Program-made: the position numbers and the translations under genes | The notes under the pieces: generated by a model | Databases searched by the model: none | Seen by the model: the letters and a program-made list of their open reading frames with translations, nothing else | What the model was told of the DNA's origin: nothing | Shown: one piece after another, positions 1 through 9,447 of the stretch | Layout: every line of letters starts with the position of its first letter | Numbering within the stretch: the first letter of the stretch is position 1 | NCBI GenBank assembly: GCA_013177805.1 | Contig: JABLXU010000044.1 | Span: forward strand, 1-46,013 | Direction: 5' to 3' | DNA: 46,013 nucleotides | Source of the DNA: Candidatus Omnitrophota bacterium | Lineage (GTDB): Bacteria; Hinthialibacterota; Hinthialibacteria; Hinthialibacterales; Hinthialibacteraceae

Positions 1-128
<128 letters not shown>

Positions 129-180
129 CCATTCGCGCCAACGTGTTCATCCCCGCGCGGGTGAAGGTGGATATAAAATT

Positions 181-498
181 ATGGCAGCAGAACGACCGAA
201 TAAAATCCGGATTCGACTCAAGGCCTACGATTACCGCTTGCTCGATAATTCCACGGCGGAAATCGTGGATACCGCCAAACGGACGGGAGCCAAGATTATC
301 GGTCCCATTCCCTTGCCGACCAAGATTTCGAAATACACGGTATTGCGCTCGCCGCACGTGGACAAGAAATCGCGGGAACAATTCGAAATCCGTTCCCATA
401 AGCGGTTGGTGGATATTATCGACTGGAGCCCCAAGACCATGGACGCCTTGACCCAGCTGGAGTTGCCGGCCGGCGTCCATGTGGAGATCAAACTGTAA
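181..498 (+). CDS. rpsJ: 30S ribosomal protein S10
   Basis: The 105-residue product has the S10 pattern: N-terminal [15 protein letters not shown] and the [24 protein letters not shown] segment split over the mid-region. S10 sits in the 30S head and also acts as NusE in antitermination. The ATG at 181 follows an AAGGTGG ribosome binding site. First gene of the S10 operon here. Length is normal (103 in E. coli). An overlapping ORF in another frame is a shadow. Confidence 0.97.
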   Translation: MAAERPNKIRIRLKAYDYRLLDNSTAEIVDTAKRTGAKIIGPIPLPTKISKYTVLRSPHVDKKSREQFEIRSHKRLVDIIDWSPKTMDALTQLELPAGVHVEIKL

Positions 499-529
499 GG
501 AAATCCAGCGGCCTGCTGGGGGCGTGATC

Positions 530-1183
530 ATGGTGAAATCAATATTGGGACGGAAACTGCGCATGACGCAGATGTTTACCAAGGACGGGAAGCAGATTCC
601 CCTCACCGCCATCGCGGTCGGGCCCTGCCCCATCGTGCAAATCAAAACCCCGGCGAAGGACGGGTACGCCGCCCTTCAGATCGGGTATGGCGAGGCCAAG
701 GCTCAGAATCTCACCCGCCCAATGGCCGGTCATTTCGCGAACGCCGGCGTCAAGCCGTTGCGGGTTCTCCGTGAAATCCGGGTGGAATCGGCGGAGGGCT
801 TCACGGTGGGGCAAACCCTCGATAGCACCTTGTTTCAGGAAGGCGACCGCGTGGACGTGACGGGGGTCAGCAAGGGGCGGGGGTTTCAGGGCGGCATCCG
901 GCGCCACAACTGGCGGGGCGGGCGCATGTCGCACGGTTCCATGTTCCACCGGGCCATCGGTTCCAACAGCCCGGGTTCCGGGCAGAGCCGCCTGTTCAAG
1001 GGGAAGACCCTCCCGGGGCACATGGGCCATGAGCGGGTGACCCTGCAAAACCTGGAAATCGTCAAGGTGGACACACAGAACCACATTCTCTATGTCCGGG
1101 GCGGAGTGCCCGGTCCGGACGGCGGGCTGGTCTTCGTCAAGGGGACGGCCAAAACCAACCGCAAGAAAGCGGTGGCGAAGTGA
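530..1183 (+). CDS. rplC: 50S ribosomal protein L3
   Basis: The 217-residue protein begins MVKSILGRKLRMTQMF, typical of bacterial L3, and holds the conserved central loop GVSKGRGFQGGIRRHNWRGG followed by SHGSMFHRAIGS. L3 reaches toward the peptidyl transferase centre and is an early assembly protein. The frame is open from 479, but the ATG at 530 gives the family N-terminus and follows a GGGGGCG sequence, so I start there. The stop overlaps the start of rplD. Confidence 0.96.
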   Translation: MVKSILGRKLRMTQMFTKDGKQIPLTAIAVGPCPIVQIKTPAKDGYAALQIGYGEAKAQNLTRPMAGHFANAGVKPLRVLREIRVESAEGFTVGQTLDSTLFQEGDRVDVTGVSKGRGFQGGIRRHNWRGGRMSHGSMFHRAIGSNSPGSGQSRLFKGKTLPGHMGHERVTLQNLEIVKVDTQNHILYVRGGVPGPDGGLVFVKGTAKTNRKKAVAK

Positions 1184-1842
1184 AAAAAATCATGGCTGCT
1201 TTCGACCTGTATAACACCCAGAACGAAGTGACGGGCACCATCGAGTTGGACGACTCCGTTTTCGCCGCGCCGGTCAATCCCGTGTTTCTCCATCAAGTGC
1301 TGGTGGGGTACCGGGCCAACCAGCGGCAGGGTACCGTCAAAACCAAGAACCGGTGCGACATGACGGGCACGCACCGCAAGCCGTTCCGGCAAAAGGGAAC
1401 CGGCCGCGCCCGGCAAGGATTCGCGCAAGCGCCGCAGTACCGCGGCGGGGCGACCCAGTTCGGCCCCCAGCCCCGGTCGTACCGGAAAACGATCACCAAG
1501 AAAATGAAGCAGGAAGCCTTCCGCCAGTGCTTGTCGCTGAAGGCCAGCCGCGGCGAGTTCGTGGTGCTGAACAATTTGCAATTCGACGCGATCCAAACCC
1601 GGCAGGCGGCCGCGATATTGAAGGCCTTTGGGGCCGAGGGCAAGGTGCTGTTTGTGGATGTCGCGCCGCCGGAGAACGTGCGGCTTTCCATGCGGAATCT
1701 GGCCAACGCCGAATTGCAGACCGTCGGATCGTGTTCTCCTTTGGATATTTTTCAGGCTGACCGGCTTTTTCTCACCCAGGCGGCGGCGGAACTGTATCAA
1801 CAGCGTTATGCCCGGCAGGGAGGGTCCCGCCATGATGCATAA
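1180..1842 (+). CDS. rplD: 50S ribosomal protein L4
   Basis: The 220-residue protein carries the L4 extended-loop signature TGTHRKPFRQKGTGRARQG. In other bacteria L4 lines the exit tunnel and can autoregulate the S10 operon. A GTG at 1180 overlaps the rplC stop by 4 bp, suggesting translational coupling. An in-frame ATG at 1192 (MAAFDLYN) is an equally plausible start. The 3' end overlaps rplW by 11 bp. Confidence 0.95.
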   Translation: MKKIMAAFDLYNTQNEVTGTIELDDSVFAAPVNPVFLHQVLVGYRANQRQGTVKTKNRCDMTGTHRKPFRQKGTGRARQGFAQAPQYRGGATQFGPQPRSYRKTITKKMKQEAFRQCLSLKASRGEFVVLNNLQFDAIQTRQAAAILKAFGAEGKVLFVDVAPPENVRLSMRNLANAELQTVGSCSPLDIFQADRLFLTQAAAELYQQRYARQGGSRHDA

Positions 1843-2119
1843 ATTCGACGTGATCCGGGAAACCATCTTCACCGAACGTTCGACGGTTTTGGCGGAGAAG
1901 GAAAACACCTATACCTTCCGCGTGCTCCCGCACGCCAACAAAGTGGAGGTGAAGCGGGCGGTGGAAGCGGCGTTTCACGTGAAAGTGGTGGACGTGCGCA
2001 TCGTGAATGTGCACCCCAAGCGCAAGGTGGACCGTCAACGCGGCATCGTAGGCCGGTCTCCCGGCTACAAGAAAGCCATGGTCAAGCTGGCCAAAGGCTA
2101 CTCGATCGAATTCGCCTGA
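1832..2119 (+). CDS. rplW: 50S ribosomal protein L23
   Basis: The 95-residue protein has the L23 pattern: FDVIRETIFTERSTVLAE at the start, then YTFRVLPHANKVEVKRAVE. L23 surrounds the tunnel exit and docks trigger factor and SRP. I place the start at the ATG at 1832 (or the adjacent ATG at 1835) because GGGAGGG lies 7 nt upstream and the family N-terminus starts here. The longer open frame from 1628 lies inside rplD. Overlaps the rplD 3' end. Confidence 0.94.
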   Translation: MMHKFDVIRETIFTERSTVLAEKENTYTFRVLPHANKVEVKRAVEAAFHVKVVDVRIVNVHPKRKVDRQRGIVGRSPGYKKAMVKLAKGYSIEFA

Positions 2120-2144
2120 TCCAGGGGCCTAGGGAGAAACGATA

Positions 2145-2978
2145 GTGGCTATCAAGAAATACAATCCAACCACTTCCACGCGCCGGTACCAGACGGTATC
2201 CGCGTTTGACGAGATCACCAAGACCCGGCCGGAGCGGAGCCTGACCGAACCGTTGCCCAAAACCGGCGGGCGCAATGTTCAGGGGCGCATCACGGTGCGC
2301 CATCACGGCGGCGGCACCAAGCGGAAGTACCGGATCATCGATTTCAAGCGCAACAAGGACGGGATTCCCGCCCGGGTCGCGGCGATCGAGTATGATCCCA
2401 ACCGGTCGGCGCGCATCGCCCTGCTCAACTATGCCGACGGGGAAAAACGGTACATCATTGCTCCCGACGGCCTGGAAGTGGGGGCGGAGGTGATGTCGGG
2501 CCCCGGCGCGCCGCACAAGGTGGGCAATTGCCTGCCGCTGAGTGAGATCCTGGACGGAACCGTGGTGCACGCCTTGGAGATGAAGATCGGGAAGGGCGCG
2601 CAGGTCGCCCGTTCCGCGGGAGCTGCGATTCAGGTGATGGGCCGGGAAGGGGATTACGCGCGGGTCAAGATGCCCTCGTCCGAAGTCCGATTGATTCATC
2701 TGAATTGCCGGGCCACGATCGGCCAGGCATCCAATCCCGAGCATGAAAACATCGTGATCGGCAAGGCGGGCAAGAGCCGCTGGCTGGGCCGGCGGCCGCA
2801 TGTGCGGGGCGTGGCCATGAACCCCGTCGATCATCCCCTGGGAGGGGGTGAAGGCAAATCGTCCGGCGGCCGTCATCCGTGCACGCCCTGGGGTGTCCCC
2901 ACCAAGGGATACAAGACGCGGCGCAACAAGCGCACCCGGCGGATGATCGTCGAACGGCGGCGGACGAAGAAACGGTAA
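2145..2978 (+). CDS. rplB: 50S ribosomal protein L2
   Basis: The 277-residue protein shows the full L2 fold, including [39 protein letters not shown] and [13 protein letters not shown] near residue 225. L2 is needed for subunit association and lies near the peptidyl transferase centre. The commonest form of the last motif is DHPHGGGEG, so the second histidine is leucine here. GTG start at 2145 behind AGGGAG. Confidence 0.97.
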   Translation: MAIKKYNPTTSTRRYQTVSAFDEITKTRPERSLTEPLPKTGGRNVQGRITVRHHGGGTKRKYRIIDFKRNKDGIPARVAAIEYDPNRSARIALLNYADGEKRYIIAPDGLEVGAEVMSGPGAPHKVGNCLPLSEILDGTVVHALEMKIGKGAQVARSAGAAIQVMGREGDYARVKMPSSEVRLIHLNCRATIGQASNPEHENIVIGKAGKSRWLGRRPHVRGVAMNPVDHPLGGGEGKSSGGRHPCTPWGVPTKGYKTRRNKRTRRMIVERRRTKKR

Positions 2979-3011
2979 GCAGGAAAACGCAAAGAAGGAT
3001 AGGTCAAGATT

Positions 3012-3296
3012 ATGGGACGGTCGCTGAAAAAAGGGCCTTATGTCGACGAACGCCTCTTGCGGCGCATCCAGATCATGAACGAACGCAACGAGAAGAGGGT
3101 CATCCGCACATGGTCGCGGGATTGCACGATTGTCCCCGGCATGATCGGCCACACCATTGCCGTGCACAACGGGAAGAAGTTCGTGCCAGTGTTCCTGACC
3201 GAAAATATGGTCGGGCATAAGTTGGGCGAGTTTTCCCCCACCCGCACTTTCAAGAGCCACGGGGGCAAAACCGCGCGCACCATGCGGTTGAAATAG
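3012..3296 (+). CDS. rpsS: 30S ribosomal protein S19
   Basis: The 94-residue protein begins [16 protein letters not shown] and ends with the conserved [15 protein letters not shown] region. S19 binds in the 30S head with S13, near the A-site tRNA. It lies 33 bp after rplB and 13 bp before rplV. Length is normal. Confidence 0.96.
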   Translation: MGRSLKKGPYVDERLLRRIQIMNERNEKRVIRTWSRDCTIVPGMIGHTIAVHNGKKFVPVFLTENMVGHKLGEFSPTRTFKSHGGKTARTMRLK

Positions 3297-3309
3297 GAGA
3301 ACGAGCGAC

Positions 3310-3654
3310 ATGGCTACCCATGCCCAACTTCGTTATTGCCGGATGTCCGCCCGCAAATTGCGCCTGGTGGCGGACACCATTCGGGGGAAGAATTATCTGG
3401 AGGCGCTGGCGATCCTCCAGAGCCTTCCAAAGCGCAAGGCGGCCAATATATTCAGCAAGTTGCTGCAATCCGCCGCGGCCAACACCGAGGAGACGACCGA
3501 ATTCTCCCCGGACGAGTTGGTGGTCCGGCGGGTCTTCGTGGACGGCGCCCGGATGCTCAAGCGCTTCCGGCCGGCTCCCATGGGCCGCGCGCACCGGATC
3601 CGCAAGCGCCTGAGCCATATCACCCTGGAACTGGGCTTCCCCGCGGGGCGGTAG
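3310..3654 (+). CDS. rplV: 50S ribosomal protein L22
   Basis: The 114-residue protein begins with [20 protein letters not shown] and carries the hairpin ending in [20 protein letters not shown]. That hairpin lines the exit tunnel in known ribosomes. GGAGAACGAGCGAC precedes the ATG. Normal length for the family. Confidence 0.96.
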   Translation: MATHAQLRYCRMSARKLRLVADTIRGKNYLEALAILQSLPKRKAANIFSKLLQSAAANTEETTEFSPDELVVRRVFVDGARMLKRFRPAPMGRAHRIRKRLSHITLELGFPAGR

Positions 3655-3685
3655 CCCGAATCCTGTACGAAATCGAGGAACGAAC

Positions 3686-4348
3686 GTGGGACAGAAAGTT
3701 CATCCGTATGGCTTCCGGGTCGGAATCTTCCGGAATTGGAAATCACGCTGGTACGCCGAAAAGGACTATGCCGGGCTGTTGCATGAGGATTTGAAGATCC
3801 GGGAGGCGATCAAGCAGCGTCTCTTTCACGCCGGCATCAGTGAAGTGGAGATCGAGCGGTTCACCCAGCGGATGCGCATCAACATTTACGCCGCCCGTCC
3901 GGGGATCATTATCGGGCGGAAGGGGGTCGAGGTGGAGCGGCTCAAGAAGCTGCTCAACAGCATGACCGACCGGCAGATTCACATCAACATCCGGGAGATC
4001 AAGCACCCCGAGTTGGACGCGCAGCTCCAGGCCGAAAGCATCGCCTTGCAGTTGGAGCGGCGGGTGTCGTTCCGCCGCGCCATGAAACGGGCTCAGCAGG
4101 CTACCATGCAGGCCGGCGCCCAGGGGGTCAAGGTCATGGTGGCCGGCCGTCTGGGGGGCGCGGAAATGTCCCGCACCGAATGGTACCGTGAGGGACGTGT
4201 TCCCCTGCACACGTTGCGCGCCGACGTGGATTACGGCTTCGCGGAAGCCCGGACCACCTATGGGCGCATCGGCGTCAAGGTGTGGATTTACAAGGGTGAA
4301 CTGTCGTCGCTTCATCCCGTGGAAGAGAAGCAGGAGGTGGCTTCCTGA
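3686..4348 (+). CDS. rpsC: 30S ribosomal protein S3
   Basis: The 220-residue protein starts [20 protein letters not shown] and has a KH-domain GxxG loop in [18 protein letters not shown]3 forms the mRNA entry site with S4 and S5. GTG start at 3686 after GAGGAACGAAC. The TGA stop shares one base with the rplP ATG, so translation is probably coupled. Confidence 0.96.
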   Translation: MGQKVHPYGFRVGIFRNWKSRWYAEKDYAGLLHEDLKIREAIKQRLFHAGISEVEIERFTQRMRINIYAARPGIIIGRKGVEVERLKKLLNSMTDRQIHINIREIKHPELDAQLQAESIALQLERRVSFRRAMKRAQQATMQAGAQGVKVMVAGRLGGAEMSRTEWYREGRVPLHTLRADVDYGFAEARTTYGRIGVKVWIYKGELSSLHPVEEKQEVAS

Positions 4349-4764
4349 TGTTAATGCCCGCTCGGGAAAAATTCCGCAAGGTCCACCGCGGCAACCGCCG
4401 GGGAGTGGCCTGCCGGGGGAACAAGGTCAGTTTCGGCGATTACGGGCTCAAGGCCGTGACGGGCGGGTGGATCACCGCGCGCCAGATTGAGGCCGTCCGC
4501 GTCACCGTGAACCGTTATGTCAAGCGCCGCGGCAAGGTGTGGATCCGTGTGTTTCCGCACAAGCCGGTGACGGCCAAGCCCGCTGAGACCCGGATGGGAG
4601 GCGGGAAGGGGGCGCCGGAGATGCACATCGCGGTGGTCAAACCCGGCCATGTTTTGTTCGAATTGGGCGGGGTTCCGGAAAGCGTCGCGCGGGAGGCGTT
4701 CCGCCTGGCGGGGTACAAGCTCCCCATCCAGGTGCGGTTCACCTCGCGGGACGAGACCTTGTAA
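4348..4764 (+). CDS. rplP: 50S ribosomal protein L16
   Basis: The 138-residue protein has the L16 features [23 protein letters not shown] and [20 protein letters not shown]16 helps position the A-site tRNA acceptor arm. It overlaps rpsC by one base and precedes rpmC by 11 bp with GGAGAGG as ribosome binding site for the latter. Confidence 0.96.
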   Translation: MLMPAREKFRKVHRGNRRGVACRGNKVSFGDYGLKAVTGGWITARQIEAVRVTVNRYVKRRGKVWIRVFPHKPVTAKPAETRMGGGKGAPEMHIAVVKPGHVLFELGGVPESVAREAFRLAGYKLPIQVRFTSRDETL

Positions 4765-4775
4765 GGAGAGGCGCC

Positions 4776-4982
4776 ATGAAGGCCGACGATTTTCGTTCCT
4801 TATCGGTGGAAGATTTGGACGCCCGGCTCTCGGAGATGAAGCGGGAGTTGTTCAATTACCGGATGCAATTGCATTCCAATCAGTTGTCCAACACGAACAA
4901 GATCCGCTTCCTGAAGCGCGACATCGCCCGCGCCCTGACGGTGCGGCGGGAGAAAACCCCAACGGCGGAGAAGCAGTCATGA
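4776..4982 (+). CDS. rpmC: 50S ribosomal protein L29
   Basis: The 68-residue, mostly helical protein has the L29 pattern [20 protein letters not shown] followed by [21 protein letters not shown]29 lies at the tunnel exit beside L23. Its stop overlaps the rpsQ start by 4 bp (ATGA). Confidence 0.94.
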   Translation: MKADDFRSLSVEDLDARLSEMKRELFNYRMQLHSNQLSNTNKIRFLKRDIARALTVRREKTPTAEKQS

Positions 4983-5248
4983 CGGAACCGAGGCTATCCC
5001 ATCGCAAAATCCGTGAAGGCATCGTGGTGAGCACCGCCATGCAGAAGACGGTCGTTGTGCAAATCGAGCGGCTGGTCCGCCACCCCCAATACGGGAAAAC
5101 CGTCCGCCGCCTGAAACGGGTCAAGGTCCACGACGAGACCGGGGCGTGTGCCGTGGGGGACGTGGTCCGCATCGAGGAGACCCGGCCGCTGAGCCGCGAG
5201 AAACGCTGGCGTTACATCCAGACGATCCGCAAAGCCGTGGTGGTATGA
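4979..5248 (+). CDS. rpsQ: 30S ribosomal protein S17
   Basis: The 89-residue protein holds the S17 OB-fold signature [20 protein letters not shown] and a later [18 protein letters not shown] segment. S17 is a primary 16S rRNA binder. The frame is open from 4649, but only the ATG at 4979, overlapping the rpmC stop, gives the family N-terminus. Confidence 0.95.
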   Translation: MTEPRLSHRKIREGIVVSTAMQKTVVVQIERLVRHPQYGKTVRRLKRVKVHDETGACAVGDVVRIEETRPLSREKRWRYIQTIRKAVVV

Positions 5249-5270
5249 CCGGCGGCGGTGGAGGTGAAAA

Positions 5271-5639
5271 GTGATTCAGGAATATACTTGGTTGGCGGTG
5301 GCCGATAATTCGGGCGCGCGCAAGATCATGTGTTTCAAGGTTCTCGGCGGCAGCAAGCGGCGGTACGCCACCGTGGGGGACATCATCGTGGCCAGCGTCA
5401 AGGAGGCCATCCCCGAATCCAACGTAAAGAAAGGTTCGGTGGTCAAGGCGGTGATCGTGCGGACGGTGAAGGAGATCCAGCGTCCCGACGGGTCGGCCAT
5501 CCGTTTTGACAACAATGCCGCCGTGCTGATCAACGACGCGGGCGATCCGTTGGGGACCCGGATCTTCGGTCCCGTGGCCCGGGAACTGCGCGAGAAGAAA
5601 TTCATGAAGATAATCTCGCTGGCTCCGGAGGTGCTGTGA
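5271..5639 (+). CDS. rplN: 50S ribosomal protein L14
   Basis: The 122-residue protein starts [19 protein letters not shown] and ends [12 protein letters not shown], diagnostic for L14, which lies at the subunit interface. It starts with GTG at 5271 after GGTGGAGGTG. First gene of the spc segment; its TGA overlaps the rplX start. Confidence 0.97.
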   Translation: MIQEYTWLAVADNSGARKIMCFKVLGGSKRRYATVGDIIVASVKEAIPESNVKKGSVVKAVIVRTVKEIQRPDGSAIRFDNNAAVLINDAGDPLGTRIFGPVARELREKKFMKIISLAPEVL

Positions 5640-5869
5640 TGGAACGCATCCGGTTGAAGAAAGGCGACTTGGTGGAAGTGATCACGGGGGATGACCGCGG
5701 CAAGACGGGGAAGATCCTGCGGATCGACCGGCAGCGCGGACGGATCACGGTGCAGGGCGTCAACATGATCAAGAAGCACAAGAAGCGCAATCCGCAGGCC
5801 AATCAGCCCGGCGGCATCATCGAGCACGAAGGGTTCATTCATCCGTCCAACGTGCGGCTGGTGAAATAA
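5639..5869 (+). CDS. rplX: 50S ribosomal protein L24
   Basis: The 76-residue protein has the KOW motif KKGDLVEVITGDDRGKTGKI and GGIIEHEGFIHPSNV, typical of L24, an assembly initiator. I chose the ATG at 5639, which overlaps the rplN stop codon; a GTG immediately before it (5636) would add one residue. Confidence 0.94.
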   Translation: MERIRLKKGDLVEVITGDDRGKTGKILRIDRQRGRITVQGVNMIKKHKKRNPQANQPGGIIEHEGFIHPSNVRLVK

Positions 5870-5887
5870 CGCGAGAGAGAAGCGACC

Positions 5888-6511
5888 ATGGCGGAGAAGA
5901 AAGACGTCAAGAAAGAGAAAGAGAAGGCCAAGAAAGCCGGGCAGACGCTCTTGGCCGACGTGCCGGGGTACAAACCCCGCCTCGCGGTTGAGTACCGGGA
6001 GCGGATCGTGCCCGCAATGATGCAGCAATTCGGGTACCGGAACGTCATGCAGGTCCCCCGGCTGGTGAAGATTGTGTTGAACATGGGGATCGGCGAGGCC
6101 AGCCGCGACGCCAAGTTGCTGGAGGCGTTGAAGATGAACCTGGCCACGATCGCGGGGCAGCAGCCGGTCATCACCAAAGCCAAGAAGTCCATCGCCAATT
6201 TCAAGATCCGCGAAGGCATGCCGGTGGGTTGCATGGTCTCCTTGCGGCACGCCCGCATGTACGATTTTTTGGACCGGTTGGTGAGCATCTGCATCCCCCG
6301 CATCCGGGATTTCCGGGGCCTGTCGCCCCGGTCCTTCGACGGGCGGGGGAATTACGCCCTGGGCGTGGACGAACAATCGATCTTTCCCGAAATCCATTAC
6401 GATGACATTCCCAAGGTGCAGGGCATGGACATCGTGTTCGTCACCACCGCGAAAACCGACGAGGAAGCCCTGTCCCTGTTGAAGTTGTTTGGAATGCCGT
6501 TCCGGAACTAG
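5888..6511 (+). CDS. rplE: 50S ribosomal protein L5 with a lysine-rich N-terminal extension
   Basis: The core from about residue 30 onward is ordinary L5: [38 protein letters not shown], and [19 protein letters not shown]5 binds 5S rRNA and contacts S13. At 207 residues it is about 28 longer than the E. coli protein. The extra length is an N-terminal, highly charged stretch rich in Lys and Glu ([19 protein letters not shown]). The only ATG near the ribosome binding site GAGAGAAGCG is at 5888, so the extension is probably real. Confidence 0.95.
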   Translation: MAEKKDVKKEKEKAKKAGQTLLADVPGYKPRLAVEYRERIVPAMMQQFGYRNVMQVPRLVKIVLNMGIGEASRDAKLLEALKMNLATIAGQQPVITKAKKSIANFKIREGMPVGCMVSLRHARMYDFLDRLVSICIPRIRDFRGLSPRSFDGRGNYALGVDEQSIFPEIHYDDIPKVQGMDIVFVTTAKTDEEALSLLKLFGMPFRN

Positions 6512-6528
6512 ACGAGGAGAATTGTTTC

Positions 6529-6714
6529 ATGGCGAAGACCAGCCTCATTGTCAAGGCGTCACGGCCCCACAAGTTCAAGGTGCGTGATTATTCCCGCTGC
6601 CAGCGGTGCGGACGCGCCCGCGGTTATTACCGCAAGTTCCACCTGTGCCGGGTGTGTTTGCGCCAATTGGCCCTCCAGGGGTACATCCCGGGCATGACCA
6701 AGGCCAGTTGGTAA
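6529..6714 (+). CDS. rpsN: 30S ribosomal protein S14, zinc-binding short type
   Basis: The 61-residue protein carries [20 protein letters not shown], the CxxC-x12-CxxC zinc ribbon of the short S14 form, and ends GMTKASW. Zinc-free paralogues usually replace this form under zinc limitation; none is seen in the window. Confidence 0.95.
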   Translation: MAKTSLIVKASRPHKFKVRDYSRCQRCGRARGYYRKFHLCRVCLRQLALQGYIPGMTKASW

Positions 6715-6722
6715 ACGGCCGT

Positions 6723-6746
6723 CAGGCCCGCGTCCGCGGGAGCCTG
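6723..6746 (+). other. Small hairpin between rpsN and rpsH
   Basis: CAGGC-CCGCG-TC-CGCGG-GA-GCCTG can fold into a compact hairpin in the 67-bp spacer before rpsH. No run of T follows, so it is not a terminator. It could be an mRNA-processing or translation-control element, or mere GC-rich sequence. Confidence 0.35.
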
Positions 6747-6781
6747 GACGGGATTCTAGAAAAGAAGAAGGAGCAGGCGCC

Positions 6782-7180
6782 ATGCCGACCACCGATCCGA
6801 TTGCGGATTTGCTGACCCGTATCCGCAACGCCAATATGGCGAAAAAGGAAAAGCTGGATGTCCCCGCGTCGAAAATCAAGCAGGGCATCGTGGAGATCCT
6901 CAAGCGCGAGGGGTATATCCGCAGTTACCGCATTGTGGATGAGAAAGGCCACAAGAATCTGCGGATCTATTTGAAGTACGGCCCGAAGCAGGAGCGCGTG
7001 ATCACGCACCTGGAGCGCATCAGCAAGCCCAGTGTGCGGCGGTACGCCGGGAAGGACAGCCTCCCCAAGGTGATCAACGGCCTGGGCATCGCGATCGTGT
7101 CCACCTCTCGCGGTCTGATGACCGACCGCGAGGCCCGGCAGCAGGGCATTGGAGGCGAGATCCTCTGCAGCATTTATTGA
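6782..7180 (+). CDS. rpsH: 30S ribosomal protein S8
   Basis: The 132-residue protein starts [20 protein letters not shown] and ends with [19 protein letters not shown] and GGEILCSIY, the S8 signature. S8 binds 16S helix 21 and in E. coli represses the spc operon. AAGAAGGAG precedes the ATG. Confidence 0.96.
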   Translation: MPTTDPIADLLTRIRNANMAKKEKLDVPASKIKQGIVEILKREGYIRSYRIVDEKGHKNLRIYLKYGPKQERVITHLERISKPSVRRYAGKDSLPKVINGLGIAIVSTSRGLMTDREARQQGIGGEILCSIY

Positions 7181-7220
7181 TATTACCCGGTTACGAGATC
7201 CGGACGCGAGAAGGAAGATC

Positions 7221-7757
7221 ATGTCACGAGTCGGACGACAGCCCATACCCATCCCCGCCGGGGTCCAGGTCCAGATCGAGGGCCAGGCGGTTTCCGTCAA
7301 GGGGCCGAAAGGGCACCATCAATTCCGCGTGCCCGCGCCCATCACGGTACGCCGGGACGGTGACCAGTTGGTGGTCGAGCGCCCCAACGACAGCCGCGGC
7401 AACCGCGCGTTGCATGGCACGAGCCGCGCGCTGCTCGCCAATCTGGTGAAAGGTGTTTCGGAGGGCTTTGTGCGCAAGTTGGAAATCAACGGGGTGGGAT
7501 ACCGGGCGGCGGTCCAGGGTTCTTCCCTGACCCTGGAGCTGGGGTATTCGCATCCCGTGAAGTACGATCTGCCCGCCGGCGTTACCGCCGAAGTGGAAAA
7601 GAATGTGCTGATCACCCTGATGGGCAGCGACAAGCACGTGCTCGGCGAGACCGCGGCCAAGATCCGCTCGTTCCGTCCGCCCGAGCCGTACAAAGGCAAG
7701 GGCATCAAGTACGCGGAAGAACAAATCCGCCGCAAAGTAGGCAAGAAAAACGTCTGA
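7221..7757 (+). CDS. rplF: 50S ribosomal protein L6
   Basis: The 178-residue protein begins MSRVGRQPIPIPAGVQVQIE and contains the conserved PPEPYKGKGIKYAEEQIRRK near its end. L6 lies near the sarcin-ricin loop. The open frame starts at 7149 inside rpsH; the ATG at 7221 behind GAGAAGGAAGATC gives the family N-terminus. Confidence 0.96.
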   Translation: MSRVGRQPIPIPAGVQVQIEGQAVSVKGPKGHHQFRVPAPITVRRDGDQLVVERPNDSRGNRALHGTSRALLANLVKGVSEGFVRKLEINGVGYRAAVQGSSLTLELGYSHPVKYDLPAGVTAEVEKNVLITLMGSDKHVLGETAAKIRSFRPPEPYKGKGIKYAEEQIRRKVGKKNV

Positions 7758-7796
7758 TCCCCCCGCCGCGGGAGATCGGTGGAATAGGTTGGCATC

Positions 7797-8159
7797 ATGA
7801 AAAGCAAATCCGTTAGCCGCATCAAAAGACACCGCCGTGTCCGGAAGATCATTCAGGGCACCGCGGCGCGGCCCCGCTTGGCCGTGTTTCGCAGCGCCCG
7901 GCATATTTACGTTCAGGCCATCGACGATGGCGCGGGCCGGACGCTGGCGGCCGCCTCGAGCCTCACGAAAGATCTGCCGCCCGTCGAGGACGCCCTGACG
8001 GCCAAGCAAAAGACGGCCAAAGCCGTGGGCCGCCTGATCGCCCAGAAATTGCTTGAACGGGGGATCACCCGCGCCGTCTTTGACCGCGGCGGATTCTTGT
8101 ATCACGGCCGCGTCGCCCGTTTGGCCGAGGGGGCCCGGGAAGCCGGGCTGCAAATCTAA
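7797..8159 (+). CDS. rplR: 50S ribosomal protein L18
   Basis: The 120-residue protein has [35 protein letters not shown] and [20 protein letters not shown], the L18 pattern. It binds 5S rRNA with L5. It follows rplF by 39 bp and precedes rpsE by 30 bp. Confidence 0.96.
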   Translation: MKSKSVSRIKRHRRVRKIIQGTAARPRLAVFRSARHIYVQAIDDGAGRTLAAASSLTKDLPPVEDALTAKQKTAKAVGRLIAQKLLERGITRAVFDRGGFLYHGRVARLAEGAREAGLQI

Positions 8160-8189
8160 CCGCGCCCCACCGCGCGAGGATCAAAAACT

Positions 8190-8708
8190 ATGGTTGAAGT
8201 CTACAATGTCGAAAAATCCCGGCGGGAGAAAGAGCCCGAACTCAAGGAACGCGTGATTCACGTGAACCGCGTGGACAAGGTCGTCAAGGGGGGCCGCCGT
8301 TTCAGTTTCAGCGCCCTGGTGGTGGTCGGCGACGGGAACGGATCGGTGGGTCTGGGGTACGGGAAGGCCAGCGAGGTCTCCAGCGCCATCCGGAAATCCA
8401 TCGAACGCGCCAAGAAGAATCTGTTTCAGGTGCCCTTGACGGAAAACACCATTCCCCATGAGATTTTCATCGAGAAGGGCGCCGCCAAAGTCCTCATGAA
8501 ACCAGCCACCCGGGGGACGGGCATCATTGCCGGCGGGGCGATCCGCGCCATCCTCGAAGTGGCCGGCGTGAAGGACATTCTGGCCAAGTCCCTGGGCACC
8601 AGCAACCTGCTCAATGTCGCGAAGGCGACCGTCGTGGGATTGCAATCCCTCCGGAATCTCGAAACAGTGGCCAAGCTGCGCGGCAAAGATCCCAAGGAGA
8701 TCCTGTAA
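8190..8708 (+). CDS. rpsE: 30S ribosomal protein S5
   Basis: The 172-residue protein has [20 protein letters not shown] and [20 protein letters not shown], then [19 protein letters not shown], all S5 hallmarks. S5 works in translational accuracy and mRNA unwinding at the entry site. GGATCAAAAACT precedes the ATG. It ends one base before the rpmD start. Confidence 0.96.
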   Translation: MVEVYNVEKSRREKEPELKERVIHVNRVDKVVKGGRRFSFSALVVVGDGNGSVGLGYGKASEVSSAIRKSIERAKKNLFQVPLTENTIPHEIFIEKGAAKVLMKPATRGTGIIAGGAIRAILEVAGVKDILAKSLGTSNLLNVAKATVVGLQSLRNLETVAKLRGKDPKEIL

Positions 8709-8709
8709 C

Positions 8710-8898
8710 ATGGGCAAGAAACTAGCTATCACTCTGCGCCGGAGCGTCATCGGCAAGGTTCCCCGCCACCGCGGGACCATCAAGGCCCTGGGGCTCCGGC
8801 GGATCCACCAGACCGTGGTGCTGCCCGATTCGCCCGCCGTGCGCGGGATGATCAAGGCGGTGGAATTCATGGTCCGTGTGCGCGAATGTGAAGAATAA
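8710..8898 (+). CDS. rpmD: 50S ribosomal protein L30
   Basis: The 62-residue protein begins MGKKLAITLRRSVIGKVPRH and continues TIKALGLRRIHQTVVLPDSP, a clear L30. The frame is open from 8614 within rpsE, but the ATG at 8710, with AAGGAGATCC upstream inside rpsE, gives the family N-terminus. Confidence 0.94.
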   Translation: MGKKLAITLRRSVIGKVPRHRGTIKALGLRRIHQTVVLPDSPAVRGMIKAVEFMVRVRECEE

Positions 8899-8929
8899 CT
8901 TCCCCCCGTGGGGAAGGGAGTGAATGATC

Positions 8930-9379
8930 ATGCAAATCAGCGAGTTGAACGTCCCCCACAAGAAAAAACGCAAGCGCCTGGGCCGCGGGCCCGGCTCCGG
9001 CCACGGCAAAACCGCCGGCCGCGGCACGAAGGGCCACAAGGCCCGTTCCGGTTACAAAAGAAAGGCGACCTTCGAGGGCGGGCAGATGCCGCTTCAGCGC
9101 CGGGTCCCCAAGCGGGGTTTCCGGCCTTTAGACAAGACCGAATACCAAGTGGTCAACGTGCGGAACCTCGAACGGTTCGAGGACGGGCAGACCGTGGACG
9201 CCCAGGCGCTCAAGGCCGGGGGCCTGATCAAAAGCCTGAAGCGTCCGGTCAAGATTCTGGGAACCGGTCCGCTGACCAAGAAACTGACGGTCCAGGCCGA
9301 CCGATTCAGTCAATCCGCCCGTGAAAAAATCACGCAGGCGGGAGGCACCGCCGAGGCACCGGCCGCCCCGCCGGCCTGA
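8930..9379 (+). CDS. rplO: 50S ribosomal protein L15
   Basis: The 149-residue protein has the basic N-terminal glycine-rich arm typical of L15 ([20 protein letters not shown]) and the [17 protein letters not shown] motif. The ATG at 8930 is chosen over 8924 because AAGGGAG lies 9 nt before it and only 3 nt before the other. The C-terminus is Ala/Pro-rich. Confidence 0.95.
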   Translation: MQISELNVPHKKKRKRLGRGPGSGHGKTAGRGTKGHKARSGYKRKATFEGGQMPLQRRVPKRGFRPLDKTEYQVVNVRNLERFEDGQTVDAQALKAGGLIKSLKRPVKILGTGPLTKKLTVQADRFSQSAREKITQAGGTAEAPAAPPA

Positions 9380-9447
9380 GGCCCGGGAGGTCTTATGAAT
9401 TGGAATCCCGGCAGCCCGTATGTCCGGCAAAGGAAAGTTGATGCACC

